Shown: positions 1 through 6,930 of the stretch, piece by piece
Layout of the letters: the number at the start of each line of letters is the position of its first letter
How positions within the stretch are numbered: the stretch's first letter is position 1
Source: Flavobacteriales bacterium
GTDB lineage: Bacteria > Bacteroidota > Bacteroidia > Flavobacteriales_E > Vicingaceae
NCBI GenBank assembly: GCA_002402165.1
Contig: NVVI01000025.1
Coordinates: 15,843-25,525, forward strand
DNA length: 9,683 nt
Direction of reading: 5' to 3'
Translations under genes and position numbers: made by a program
The notes under the pieces: generated by a model
Told to the model about the DNA's origin: nothing
Database searches by the model: none
The model's input: the letters and a program-made list of their open reading frames with translations, nothing else

Positions 1-15
1 ACGAAATTACAAATC

Positions 16-1611
16 TTATTTATAAACTAATTTTTCTTTTTTAAAAGTATTACTATTTATTTCTTCAATAGCTTTTAAATAAGAATCGTTTAAATCATTA
101 ACTACTTGAAAATATGCAGAAGTATTCCATAAATTTCTAGCTATTAATGCTTTTAATCTAATTAAGATAAGTCGTTTAGAGGTATTGATTTGTTCGTCAT
201 TTTTTTCTACCTCATTTTTCTCTGCATAATCAATAAAATCAGTAAGGATTTCCAGATCAGCATTAAATAATTTTTTAAAGCTTAACACATCGCTATATTT
301 AGATTTTAAATCTTTCCGATGAGTATCCATATAAGTTAATACAAACTCATTTAACAATCCTTTTCGATTTACTTTTCCGAAGTAATCTGAAGACATTGTT
401 GTGTCAATTGGAACAAAAACATCTGGCATAATTCCACCGCCACCATAAACAGTTCTTTTACTATTTAAAGTTTTAAATTTCAAAGAATCAGGCAAAGAAA
501 TACTGTCTTCATTCATATATTCACCATTTTTGAACCTCCTAGAAAATTCTTTATAATATTCTTCTTTACCTTCATCATAAGGTCTTTGAATGCACCTTCC
601 AGAAGGAGTATGATATCTTGCAACAGTCAATCTGATTGCCGAACCATCTGGTAAAGAGAATGGTTTTTGTACCAATCCTTTTCCAAACGACCTTCTTCCT
701 ATAATTAAACCTCTATCATAGTCCTGAATGGCACCACTAACAATTTCAGAAGCTGAAGCAGAGCCTTCATCAATAAGCACAACTAATTTTCCTTTTTCAA
801 ACCCGCCTTTAGTTGTGGTATAATATTCTTGTTTTGGATTTTTGTTGCCTTCGGTATAAACAATTAATTTTTTATCATCCAATACTTCATCAGCTAATTG
901 AATAGCCGTTTTAAGATACCCACCTCCATTGCCTCTTAAATCAATAATAAGGTGTTTCATGTTTTGATCTTGCAGTTTTGCTAGTCCGTTTCTGAATTCA
1001 GTAATAGTGTTTTTGGCAAATCGATTAATTTTTATATAACCTATCTCAGGAGTAGCCATATAGGATGCAAGAACACTAAAAATAGGGATTTTATCTCTCG
1101 TAATTGTAAAGTTTAATATTTCTTTAACACTTCTTCGCTTGATGGCAACGTTCACTTTAGTGCCTTTTTTTCCCCTTAATTTTTTTTGAACATCACTATT
1201 TTGTAAACCTATTCCTGCAACATTCTCTCCGTCCACTTCAATAATTTTATCTCCTGCTCTTAGTCCAACTTTCTCAGACGGACCTCCAGAAATGGGAGAG
1301 ACAACCATTAACGTGTCATGTAAAATGTTAAATTGAATGCCAATACCTTCGAAATTTCCTAATAAAGGTTCATTCATTTTTTTAAGTTCTTCTTTCGGTA
1401 TATATACAGAATGAGGGTCCAATTCTTTTAATACAGCTACAATGGCATCTTCAACAAGCTTGTTGTCATCTGTTGAATCTACGTAAGCGTAATTTATATA
1501 TTGAAGTAGTGCGTCAAATTTTTTGCTGGCATCATTTTGAACATATTGAGAAAAACCAACATGGCTGGCTAAAATAAATAATAGTACTAATGTTTTTATT
1601 AATCTTCTCAT
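16..1611 (-). CDS. S41-family C-terminal processing protease (secreted, PDZ-containing)
   Basis: This is a serine protease of the CtpA/Prc (MEROPS S41) family, which cleaves periplasmic or envelope proteins near their C-termini. The 531-residue protein has a Sec signal peptide (about residues 1-21, ending GFSQ) and a helical N-terminal region. A PDZ domain follows at about 88-165 (FEGIGIQF, then GLRAGDKIIEVDG), and the protease core spans about 188-345. The catalytic residues are visible: Ser286 in GSASASEI, Lys311 in SFGKGLVQ, and Gln315 four residues later. The 25-residue Ser-Lys spacing is that of CtpB and Prc. A C-terminal extension of roughly 120 residues follows, longer than in minimal CtpA, as is common in Bacteroidota. 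The start is the ATG at 1611, which directly gives the signal peptide. The upstream leader has no Shine-Dalgarno sequence. The gene is divergent from the secreted-protein cassette and nothing links it to that cassette beyond position. The substrate is unknown. Confidence 0.95.
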   Translation of the reverse strand: MRRLIKTLVLLFILASHVGFSQYVQNDASKKFDALLQYINYAYVDSTDDNKLVEDAIVAVLKELDPHSVYIPKEELKKMNEPLLGNFEGIGIQFNILHDTLMVVSPISGGPSEKVGLRAGDKIIEVDGENVAGIGLQNSDVQKKLRGKKGTKVNVAIKRRSVKEILNFTITRDKIPIFSVLASYMATPEIGYIKINRFAKNTITEFRNGLAKLQDQNMKHLIIDLRGNGGGYLKTAIQLADEVLDDKKLIVYTEGNKNPKQEYYTTTKGGFEKGKLVVLIDEGSASASEIVSGAIQDYDRGLIIGRRSFGKGLVQKPFSLPDGSAIRLTVARYHTPSGRCIQRPYDEGKEEYYKEFSRRFKNGEYMNEDSISLPDSLKFKTLNSKRTVYGGGGIMPDVFVPIDTTMSSDYFGKVNRKGLLNEFVLTYMDTHRKDLKSKYSDVLSFKKLFNADLEILTDFIDYAEKNEVEKNDEQINTSKRLILIRLKALIARNLWNTSAYFQVVNDLNDSYLKAIEEINSNTFKKEKLVYK

Positions 1612-1630
1612 AGAATGCTAATCCAATGGA

Positions 1631-1638
1631 CAAATTTA
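1631..1638 (-). promoter_or_regulatory. Candidate -7 element for the S41 protease
   Basis: On the minus strand this reads TAAATTTG, an exact match to the Bacteroidota -7 consensus TAnnTTTG. It sits 20 to 27 bases upstream of the protease start, which would give a leader of only about 10-15 bases. No convincing TTG-type -33 element lies at the expected spacing; the nearest T-rich match is about five bases too far away. The motif is short and the region AT-rich, so chance is possible. Confidence 0.35.
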
Positions 1639-1803
1639 GTTAAAATTAATATGGATTTTTAACTAAAGTGTGATAAATGGTATTTTTAGATATGGATGAT
1701 TTATCAATTGTTATTCCACAGTTTATAAAGTAGAAAATTACAATATGATATTTACTAATCGTGTTAACGAGTTGTTAATTTATATAGAAATGGTATGAAT
1801 CAC

Positions 1804-1833
1804 TTTAATATCTCAGAAAAAATTATATATTTG
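1804..1833 (+). promoter_or_regulatory. Candidate Bacteroidota-type promoter of the secreted-protein cassette
   Basis: TATATTTG at 1826-1833 matches the -7 consensus TAnnTTTG exactly. TTTA at 1804-1807 is a near match to the TTTG/TTG -33 element, with 18 bases between the two. Transcription would start around 1838-1841 and leave an A/T-rich leader of about 35 bases before the ATG at 1875. That is a normal geometry for this phylum. It is the only good promoter candidate I find for the rightward genes. Confidence 0.5.
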
Positions 1834-1874
1834 TTAACCTAACTAAAAATCATATTAATTAATAAAAATAAAAC

Positions 1875-2360
1875 ATGAAAAAAGTTACTAAAAATTTAGG
1901 AATGGCAGCTAAAGTATTAATGGTTGCGTTATTAATAGCAGGTGTATCTGTTGATTCTTTTGGTCAAAAGAAAAAGAAAGACAAGAAAAAGAAAGATAAA
2001 AAAGAAAAGGTTTTAGAAAGACCTGATAAAGTTGGAAATGGTGCTGTGGATGCTTATGTATCATCTGCATTTGATATTTTTGAAAAAAACCAAGAAATAT
2101 CTAAGAAATTAGGTGATGCTTCAGGTAGTGTTGGTGACATGGGAACGATGAAAGCTGATTTACAAAAACAAATGACTGACATCAAGGATTTATTAGGTAA
2201 ATCAAAAGCAGCTGGAGATGCAGCCGGTAAATTGCCAATGAAAGACAAGCCAAAAGCAGTAAAAGCTGTAAAGAAAGGAACTGACGCTTTAAATGCTACG
2301 CAAAAAGCAATTCCTGGTCAATTAGAAATGATAAAAACGCAAAGTGCTAAAGGCAAATAA
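1875..2360 (+). CDS. Small secreted lysine-rich protein of unknown function
   Basis: I do not recognise this 161-residue protein. It has a signal peptide (hydrophobic core about residues 10-24) with likely cleavage around SFG-Q31. The mature protein then opens with an almost pure lysine/aspartate stretch at residues 32-45. The rest (about 46-160) is Ala/Lys/Asp/Gly-rich and looks helical, with heptad-like stretches around 60-80 and 90-110. There are no cysteines and no catalytic motif. The ATG at 1875 is the only start that yields a signal peptide. It is first in the rightward cassette, just behind the promoter candidate, and is followed directly by a strong terminator, so it may be made in larger amounts than the genes behind it. 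The similar lysine-rich start of the next protein (2450-3829) suggests the two act in the same place. A structural or binding role is a guess. Confidence 0.85.
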   Translation: MKKVTKNLGMAAKVLMVALLIAGVSVDSFGQKKKKDKKKKDKKEKVLERPDKVGNGAVDAYVSSAFDIFEKNQEISKKLGDASGSVGDMGTMKADLQKQMTDIKDLLGKSKAAGDAAGKLPMKDKPKAVKAVKKGTDALNATQKAIPGQLEMIKTQSAKGK

Positions 2361-2373
2361 TTCTATTAATAGC

Positions 2374-2407
2374 AAAAAAAGGTAGCTTGTACAAGCTGCC
2401 TTTTTTT
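2374..2407 (+). terminator. Intrinsic terminator (bidirectional shape) after the first cassette gene
   Basis: A run of seven A's is followed by GGTAGCTTGT / ACAAGCTGCC, which pair over their length with a single G-U wobble, and then by seven T's. Allowing for a small loop at the centre the stem is about eight pairs, extended by the A/T flanks. It starts 13 bases after the stop at 2360 and ends 42 bases before the next start at 2450, inside a run of co-directional genes. Confidence 0.85.
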
Positions 2408-2449
2408 AGCTAGTTAAATCATTAATTATAAAAGTAAAACAAGGTAGTA

Positions 2450-3829
2450 ATGAAATTAATTAAAGTAATACTAATAGTATTAATGCTTATAGGATTTCAA
2501 TCGGGAGTTATGTATGCTCAAGATGCTGATTCTACAGAAGAAAAAACAGAAAAGGGAAAGAAAAAGGGTAAAAAAGATAAAGTAAAAAAAGATGATGGGA
2601 AGATTGAAAAATCTGGAAAGGGAGAAGGAATAGTTAAGTACAGAAGAAGTTCTTTACATACTATGATAATTGAAGATGAAAAGCTTCCTAAAGCATCACT
2701 AATTTTAAAGTCATTTAACGAGGCCCCATTTCCAGATAAATACAATGACCATACCGTGGGTAATAAATCATTTAATTTAACAAAATATTATGTTGCACCT
2801 CCAGCTCCTGCTGATGGGGAAAAAACAAAAAAGAAAGATCAAAAAAACCTTGCTCCATCTGTTGATAAATATTTAAAAGATAATAAAGTAGCTAATAAAA
2901 TAGTTGCTAAGTGGTTTAGTAGAGCTGAAGATGGTACATTTAACATGGATTTAATTGGAGAAAGAGGGTCGTATGATGCTTCTTCTCAAGATGCTGCAAC
3001 AGCTAATAGTACTGAGAGAGGTGCGGCTATGCTTGCGGATGCGGGAGAAGATTTAATTGGAGTTACATTTGTTGTGGTAAACTACTCCAAATTCATAGCT
3101 AACGAACCAATAGCCAAAGAAGTGAGAGATGCTCTATATGCTACTGTTAAAGATCAAGCAGATGATGCTCTGGGTAGAACTATAATCGAGAAGGGTGCAG
3201 ACAAAGTTTATGAGAAAACGAAAGATGGTTATATCGTACTAACAACCGCCTATTTATACCAATTGCAATGGACTGATTCTATGGCAGCTGTGTTTTATCA
3301 AGATTTATGGCACGATTCGTCTGCTCCAGATAGCGCTAGAAAAGAGGCATTTGATATTACAGATTTGTTTGAATTAAAGTTTTTAGGTTTTCAAAAAGCA
3401 AAATCTTTTATTGCTGGATTAAGTAAAAATGCCGAGGATGTTGAAGCTGTTATTAAGGGAGCAACAATCAAATCTGTTAATGCAGTTTATGCAAAGCTTC
3501 AAAAAAAGTTTGAAGCTTTTAGAACTAAAACTCCTTTAGTAAGCGCTAAACCTTTAGGTGCTAAAATTGGATTAAAAGAAGGACTAGAAGGAGGAGATAA
3601 ATATGAAGTATTAGAAAAAACTATTGATGCTGAAGGAAAAGTGAAGTGGAAAAGAAAGGGAGTTATTAAAGTTGATAAAAATAAAATTTGGAATAACCAA
3701 TATAATGTTGGTGATGGTGAACAGTTAGACGAGGATGGTAAACCAATTAAGTCTAATGGTGTAGAATTTACTCACTTCAAGGGAGGTAAAGGATATTATC
3801 CAGGAATGCTATTAAGACAAATTAATTAA
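2450..3829 (+). CDS. Secreted protein of unknown function with lysine-rich N-terminus and possible C-terminal beta module
   Basis: This 459-residue exported protein is of a type I have seen annotated as hypothetical in Bacteroidota. It has a signal peptide at about residues 1-24 (MYA-Q24). A Lys/Asp/Glu/Gly low-complexity segment covers about 28-60. A conserved-looking segment follows at 63-100 (YRRSSLHTMII, then SFNEAPFPDKYNDH). A mixed alpha/beta core runs from about 135 to 320. A C-terminal module at about 362-420 reads AKIGLKEGLEGGDKYEVLE, with VIKV and IWNNQY after it; this looks like a small beta-barrel. There are no cysteines and no enzyme motif. The start at 2450 is the one that gives the signal peptide. 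Only 30 bases separate it from the next gene, so genes from here to 7587 are probably one transcript. The preceding terminator makes its expression depend on read-through or on a promoter I cannot see. I cannot assign a function. Confidence 0.85.
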   Translation: MKLIKVILIVLMLIGFQSGVMYAQDADSTEEKTEKGKKKGKKDKVKKDDGKIEKSGKGEGIVKYRRSSLHTMIIEDEKLPKASLILKSFNEAPFPDKYNDHTVGNKSFNLTKYYVAPPAPADGEKTKKKDQKNLAPSVDKYLKDNKVANKIVAKWFSRAEDGTFNMDLIGERGSYDASSQDAATANSTERGAAMLADAGEDLIGVTFVVVNYSKFIANEPIAKEVRDALYATVKDQADDALGRTIIEKGADKVYEKTKDGYIVLTTAYLYQLQWTDSMAAVFYQDLWHDSSAPDSARKEAFDITDLFELKFLGFQKAKSFIAGLSKNAEDVEAVIKGATIKSVNAVYAKLQKKFEAFRTKTPLVSAKPLGAKIGLKEGLEGGDKYEVLEKTIDAEGKVKWKRKGVIKVDKNKIWNNQYNVGDGEQLDEDGKPIKSNGVEFTHFKGGKGYYPGMLLRQIN

Positions 3830-3859
3830 AAAATATAAATAACTAAAAATCAGAATATT

Positions 3860-4393
3860 ATGAAAAAAGTAATAATTAAAGCAGGTATCCTTACGATAGT
3901 ATTTCTTGCTTTCACATTAACATCTAGTGCTCAATTGAGTAAAAAAAGAGCAGCACAAAAAGATACCAAAGCATGGAAGTATGAAATAGAATGTGTAGGT
4001 ATTGGAAAACCAGGCACTAAGGTGATTAAAGTTTGGTCATATTCAAATAAAGCAAGTGTTGCAAAAATGCAAGCAAAGAAAAATGCTGTACATGGAATTA
4101 TTTTTAAAGGTTATACTGGAGGAGGAAGAGGTTGCACATCTCAAAAACCATTAGCAACAGACCCAAATGTTGAACAACAAAAAGAAGAATTCTTTGATAA
4201 TTTCTTTAACATTAATGGAGGAAAGTACATGAAATTTGTTGCTATCTCTGGAGATTCAACACCTGAAGTAATAAAGGTTAAAATAAAAGGATTTAAATAC
4301 AAAGTAGGAATTGTTGTTACAGTAATGACTAATAACTTGAGAAAGAATTTAGAAGCTGCTGGAGTTGTTAGAGGGTTATCATCTGGATTTTAA
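3860..4393 (+). CDS. Secreted soluble paralogue of the following lipoprotein; unknown function
   Basis: This 177-residue protein has a Sec signal peptide (about 1-24, cleavage near SSA-Q25) and no lipobox, so it should be soluble in the periplasm or secreted. The mature domain carries WKYEIECVG (Cys45), an Ala/Lys-rich helix ending in FKG at 82-84, a Gly-rich turn with Cys92, and a motif at about 105-127 (EEFFDNFF, then GKYMKFV). The same elements occur in the same order in the next protein (4405-4911), so the two are diverged tandem duplicates. The two cysteines, 47 residues apart, are kept in both and could form a disulfide. The arrangement of a beta-strand, a Gly turn and an AxxxAKKNA helix recalls FlgT/LPP20-type small domains, but this is a resemblance and not a family assignment. 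The genes are 11 bases apart and are surely co-transcribed. Confidence 0.85.
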   Translation: MKKVIIKAGILTIVFLAFTLTSSAQLSKKRAAQKDTKAWKYEIECVGIGKPGTKVIKVWSYSNKASVAKMQAKKNAVHGIIFKGYTGGGRGCTSQKPLATDPNVEQQKEEFFDNFFNINGGKYMKFVAISGDSTPEVIKVKIKGFKYKVGIVVTVMTNNLRKNLEAAGVVRGLSSGF

Positions 4394-4404
4394 AAATAGG
4401 AATT

Positions 4405-4911
4405 ATGAAAAAAATAACATTAATACTAGGAACTATATTTAGCTTAGCCATATTAAGTACAGTTATTACTTCATGTGGTAGCACTCAAATGAGGGGTGCA
4501 GGAAATTACACTTACGAAACAGAATGCATGGGAGTAGAGGGAGATGGTTCTCAAACTGTTAAAGGATGGGGAAGTGGAAGAAATAGAGAGGACGCTGTAG
4601 AGCAGGCCAAAAAAAATGGATTAAGTGATGTTTTATTTAAAGGTATTCGTAGTAATAAAGGATGTAACATGAAGCCAATTCTATTCGATTCTAATATTCG
4701 TGAGAAAAAAGAAAACTATTTTAATGCTTTCTTTGCAGATAGTGGACCTTATATGGAATTTATTACTGGAGAGGATGGATCTGATTTACACTTTTCTGTA
4801 GTAGCTGGTAGAAAAAAAGCTGGAGATCAAGTTACATATGGAGTAATTATTCGTGTGCAAAGAGCTAAGTTAAAGGACAGAATGATTCAAGATCAGATTC
4901 TGCCTAAGTAA
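4405..4911 (+). CDS. Lipoprotein paralogue of the preceding protein; unknown function
   Basis: This 168-residue protein has a type II (lipoprotein) signal peptide with lipobox ITSC-G, so Cys24 is the predicted lipidated residue. Residues after it (GSTQMRG) lack the acidic lipoprotein export signal that sends Bacteroidota lipoproteins to the cell surface. A periplasm-facing, membrane-anchored location is therefore more likely. The mature domain repeats the plan of the preceding protein: YTYETECMG (Cys41), a helix at about 61-80 (AVEQAKKNGLSDVLFKG), Cys87, and ENYFNAFF then GPYMEFI at 103-120. The cysteine spacing of 46 residues is almost the same as in its paralogue (47). An AGGA four bases before the ATG could serve as a weak ribosome binding site, unusual among these genes. 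It sits 11 bases downstream of its paralogue. The biochemical role is unknown; membrane anchoring of a periplasmic complex is an inference. Confidence 0.87.
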   Translation: MKKITLILGTIFSLAILSTVITSCGSTQMRGAGNYTYETECMGVEGDGSQTVKGWGSGRNREDAVEQAKKNGLSDVLFKGIRSNKGCNMKPILFDSNIREKKENYFNAFFADSGPYMEFITGEDGSDLHFSVVAGRKKAGDQVTYGVIIRVQRAKLKDRMIQDQILPK

Positions 4912-4959
4912 AAAAACAACTAAACAATTTAATAAATCAATAATAAAAATTAAGAAATT

Positions 4960-5916
4960 ATGAAAAAAATATTAATCGCTTTTACCCTTATTTTAGCAGG
5001 GTTTACCACAACATATGGGCAAGCAAAAAAACCAACACTAATGGTTGTTCCAAGTGATGTATGGTGTAATACAAATGGCTATATGATGGAGTTTGATAAT
5101 CAAGGAACTAAAATTAAAATTCCTGATTATAAAAAAGCATTGCAAGAAAATGCAGATTTATTATTAGTGATTTCGTCAATAAATGATATGATGGCTGAAA
5201 GAGGATTTCCATTAAAAAACATGGAATCAGCATTAAAAACGTTAGCTTCTAATGCAGCAGAAGATAACATGAGAGCTTCAAAGGAAACAGGAGCAAGCGT
5301 TGCTGAAAACCCTATAGACATGTTAAAGAAAGTTGCAAAAGCAGATATCATTATTCAAATGACATGGACTGTTAATAAAACAGGACCTAAAAAATCAGTA
5401 ACATTTATTTTGCAAGGATTAGATGCTTACACTGATAAGCAAATAGCAGGAGCAAATGGAACAGGAGCACCTTCTTTTTCTGCTGAAGCCCCTGTTTTAT
5501 TAAAAGAAGCGGTTACATCGCACATAGATAATTTTACAGGAAGCTTACAATCTCATTTCGATGATATGTTTGCAAATGGGCGAGAAATAATTGTTAGAAT
5601 TCAGACATGGGATGATTGGGATGGAGATTTAGAATCTGAGTATGGTGATGATGATGATGAACTTGGTACAATTATTGAAGACTGGCTTGCTGATAACACG
5701 GTAAAAGGAAGATTTAGCACTACTGATATGACTGAGACTATGGCTCTTTTTGAGCAAGTTAGAATTGATTTATATAACGCGAAAGGTAGAGCTCAAGATG
5801 CAAGAAGATTCGTAAAAGGATTAAGTAAGTTTTTGAAAAATGAGCCTTACAATATTCCTAATAAAGTTGTGATGAAGGGTTTAGGTCGTGCTACAGTTAT
5901 ACTTGGAGGTAAATAA
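4960..5916 (+). CDS. DUF6175-type secreted protein
   Basis: This 318-residue exported protein matches my recollection of the DUF6175 family, which is restricted mainly to Bacteroidota and uncharacterised. It has a signal peptide at about 1-20 (TTYG-Q21). The characteristic opening is PTLMVVPSDVWCNTNGYM at 25-42. A helix-rich part with DLLLVISSIND (66-76) and RGFPLKNME (81-89) follows. A beta-rich segment ADIIIQMTWTV then FILQGLDAYTDKQIAG lies at 128-164, and an acidic loop with DDWDGDLE and a DDDD run at 218-234. The C-terminal part has NIPNKVVMKGLGRATVILG. The central strand-helix pattern, with a residue-variable phrase ending in a tDa-t-ki-gan-type segment, resembles CsgG/LpoB/TolB-N accessory domains; that link is inference. 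There is one cysteine (Cys36) and no enzyme motif. The gene is 48 bases after the lipoprotein gene and 21 bases before its likely partner. The start is the ATG that opens the signal peptide. Confidence 0.85.
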   Translation: MKKILIAFTLILAGFTTTYGQAKKPTLMVVPSDVWCNTNGYMMEFDNQGTKIKIPDYKKALQENADLLLVISSINDMMAERGFPLKNMESALKTLASNAAEDNMRASKETGASVAENPIDMLKKVAKADIIIQMTWTVNKTGPKKSVTFILQGLDAYTDKQIAGANGTGAPSFSAEAPVLLKEAVTSHIDNFTGSLQSHFDDMFANGREIIVRIQTWDDWDGDLESEYGDDDDELGTIIEDWLADNTVKGRFSTTDMTETMALFEQVRIDLYNAKGRAQDARRFVKGLSKFLKNEPYNIPNKVVMKGLGRATVILGGK

Positions 5917-5937
5917 AAACTAATTAAACAAAAAAAG

Positions 5938-6888
5938 ATGAAAAATTTAAGTCAATTATTGCTAATAGCAGTATTCCTGTTATTTAGTACCGTGAGTTTT
6001 GCTCAATCATCTTCAAAAGATGAAAATAGAATTATGCTAACATCGTGGGTGCCTCCAACTATTGAAGGGATGCCTAAAATTGCTAGAAAAAATTTGCAAA
6101 ATAAATTAAAGCAAGTTGTTACAAAAAATGGGTTGGGTGGAAGTCCTTATAATACAAGATTTATCGTTTCAGCAAATGTTGCTGTAATGAGTAAGGATAT
6201 TTTACCTGGACCACCACCGATGCATGCATACAATCTAGATATTACATTGTATATAGGAGATGGTTTTGAAGGAACTGTATTTGCTAGTGAGACTATATCT
6301 GTTAAAGGAGTTGGGACTAATGAGAATAAAGCATACATCTCAGCTCTTAAAAGAATAAGTCCTAAAAATCCTGAAATTCAGGCATTTGTTAAAACTGGTA
6401 AAGAAAAGATTATTCAGTATTATAAAGATAATTGTGATTTGATTATCAAAGCAGCAAACACTTTAGCTGACCAACAAAAGTACAGAGCGGCTATTTTTAA
6501 GCTTTCTGCCATACCTAGTGCTTGTGAAGAATGTTATGTGAAAGCAATGAATGCGATTAAGCCAATTTTCCAAAAACAGATTAACCTGGAATGTAAGAAA
6601 AAACTACAGAAAGCTACTGGTATTTGGAATGCTTCACAGGATATGGCTGCTGCAGAAGAAGCAGGAGCAATGTTAGCTTCTATCAATCCAGATGCTGCAT
6701 GTGCTTCTCAAGCTAGGTCTTTATCAAACAAAATTGCAGCAAAAGTGAAGCAAATTGATGCTAGAGAGTGGAAATATACTGTTAAAGACCAACAACAGAA
6801 AAGCGAAAGAATTGCAGCTATAAGAGCTATTGGAGTTGCTTATGGTAAAGGGCCTAAAGCGAATGTGACCTATAAATCTCTTTGGTAA
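5938..6888 (+). CDS. Secreted partner protein with N-terminal alpha/beta domain and cysteine-marked helical repeats
   Basis: This 316-residue protein has a signal peptide at about 1-22 (SFA-Q23). An N-terminal alpha/beta domain covers about 30-145, with a helix of IARKNLQNKLKQVV type, a FIVSANVAVM strand, a HAYNLDITLYIGDG strand pair, VKGVGTNENKA, and a final helix. A helical region at about 150-275 contains two hairpins that look like TPR repeats (about 166-200 and 219-255), each bounded by cysteines 166, 196, 199, 219 and 255. A short tail ends NVTYKSLW. The N-terminal domain could be another CsgG/FlgT-like fold, with the helices serving as a protein-binding surface; both are inference. I recall proteins of this type next to DUF6175 genes in other Bacteroidota, which fits the 21-base gap here. 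No catalytic motif is visible, and the function is unknown. Confidence 0.85.
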   Translation: MKNLSQLLLIAVFLLFSTVSFAQSSSKDENRIMLTSWVPPTIEGMPKIARKNLQNKLKQVVTKNGLGGSPYNTRFIVSANVAVMSKDILPGPPPMHAYNLDITLYIGDGFEGTVFASETISVKGVGTNENKAYISALKRISPKNPEIQAFVKTGKEKIIQYYKDNCDLIIKAANTLADQQKYRAAIFKLSAIPSACEECYVKAMNAIKPIFQKQINLECKKKLQKATGIWNASQDMAAAEEAGAMLASINPDAACASQARSLSNKIAAKVKQIDAREWKYTVKDQQQKSERIAAIRAIGVAYGKGPKANVTYKSLW

Positions 6889-6930
6889 GATTTTTGTTAG
6901 CATTTATATGCACACTTAAATTATATAATT

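Noticed and set aside
1764..1778. TTAAC-gagtt-GTTAA inverted repeat as a possible operator
   Set aside because: Five-base arms in very AT-rich DNA are expected by chance, and the site lies about 50 bases upstream of the promoter candidate with no second copy.
1968..2010. A-rich lysine codons as a programmed frameshift site
   Set aside because: The in-frame pattern gives G AAA AAG rather than the standard slippery A AAA AAG, no stimulatory structure follows, and the zero frame is a sensible full-length protein.
2054..2248. Minus-strand open frame of 64 codons opposite the first cassette gene
   Set aside because: It lies entirely antisense to a gene with a signal peptide and good spacing; its translation has no recognisable features. 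The frames at 2518-2745, 5127-5351, 6147-6338 (minus) and 9098-9307 (plus) are rejected for the same reason.
4960..6888. Naming these two genes as curli (csgG/csgF) or flagellar (flgT) genes
   Set aside because: Only a loose fold resemblance is visible; CsgG's transmembrane hairpin signature and a lipobox are absent, and there is no csgA-like repeat protein or flagellar gene nearby.
6889..6930. A separate promoter for the barrel gene (GATTTTTG at 6889-6896) and a GCAT/ATGC hairpin
   Set aside because: The -7 match has a mismatch at the key T, no -33 element is at the right distance, and the hairpin has only four pairs and no T-tract.
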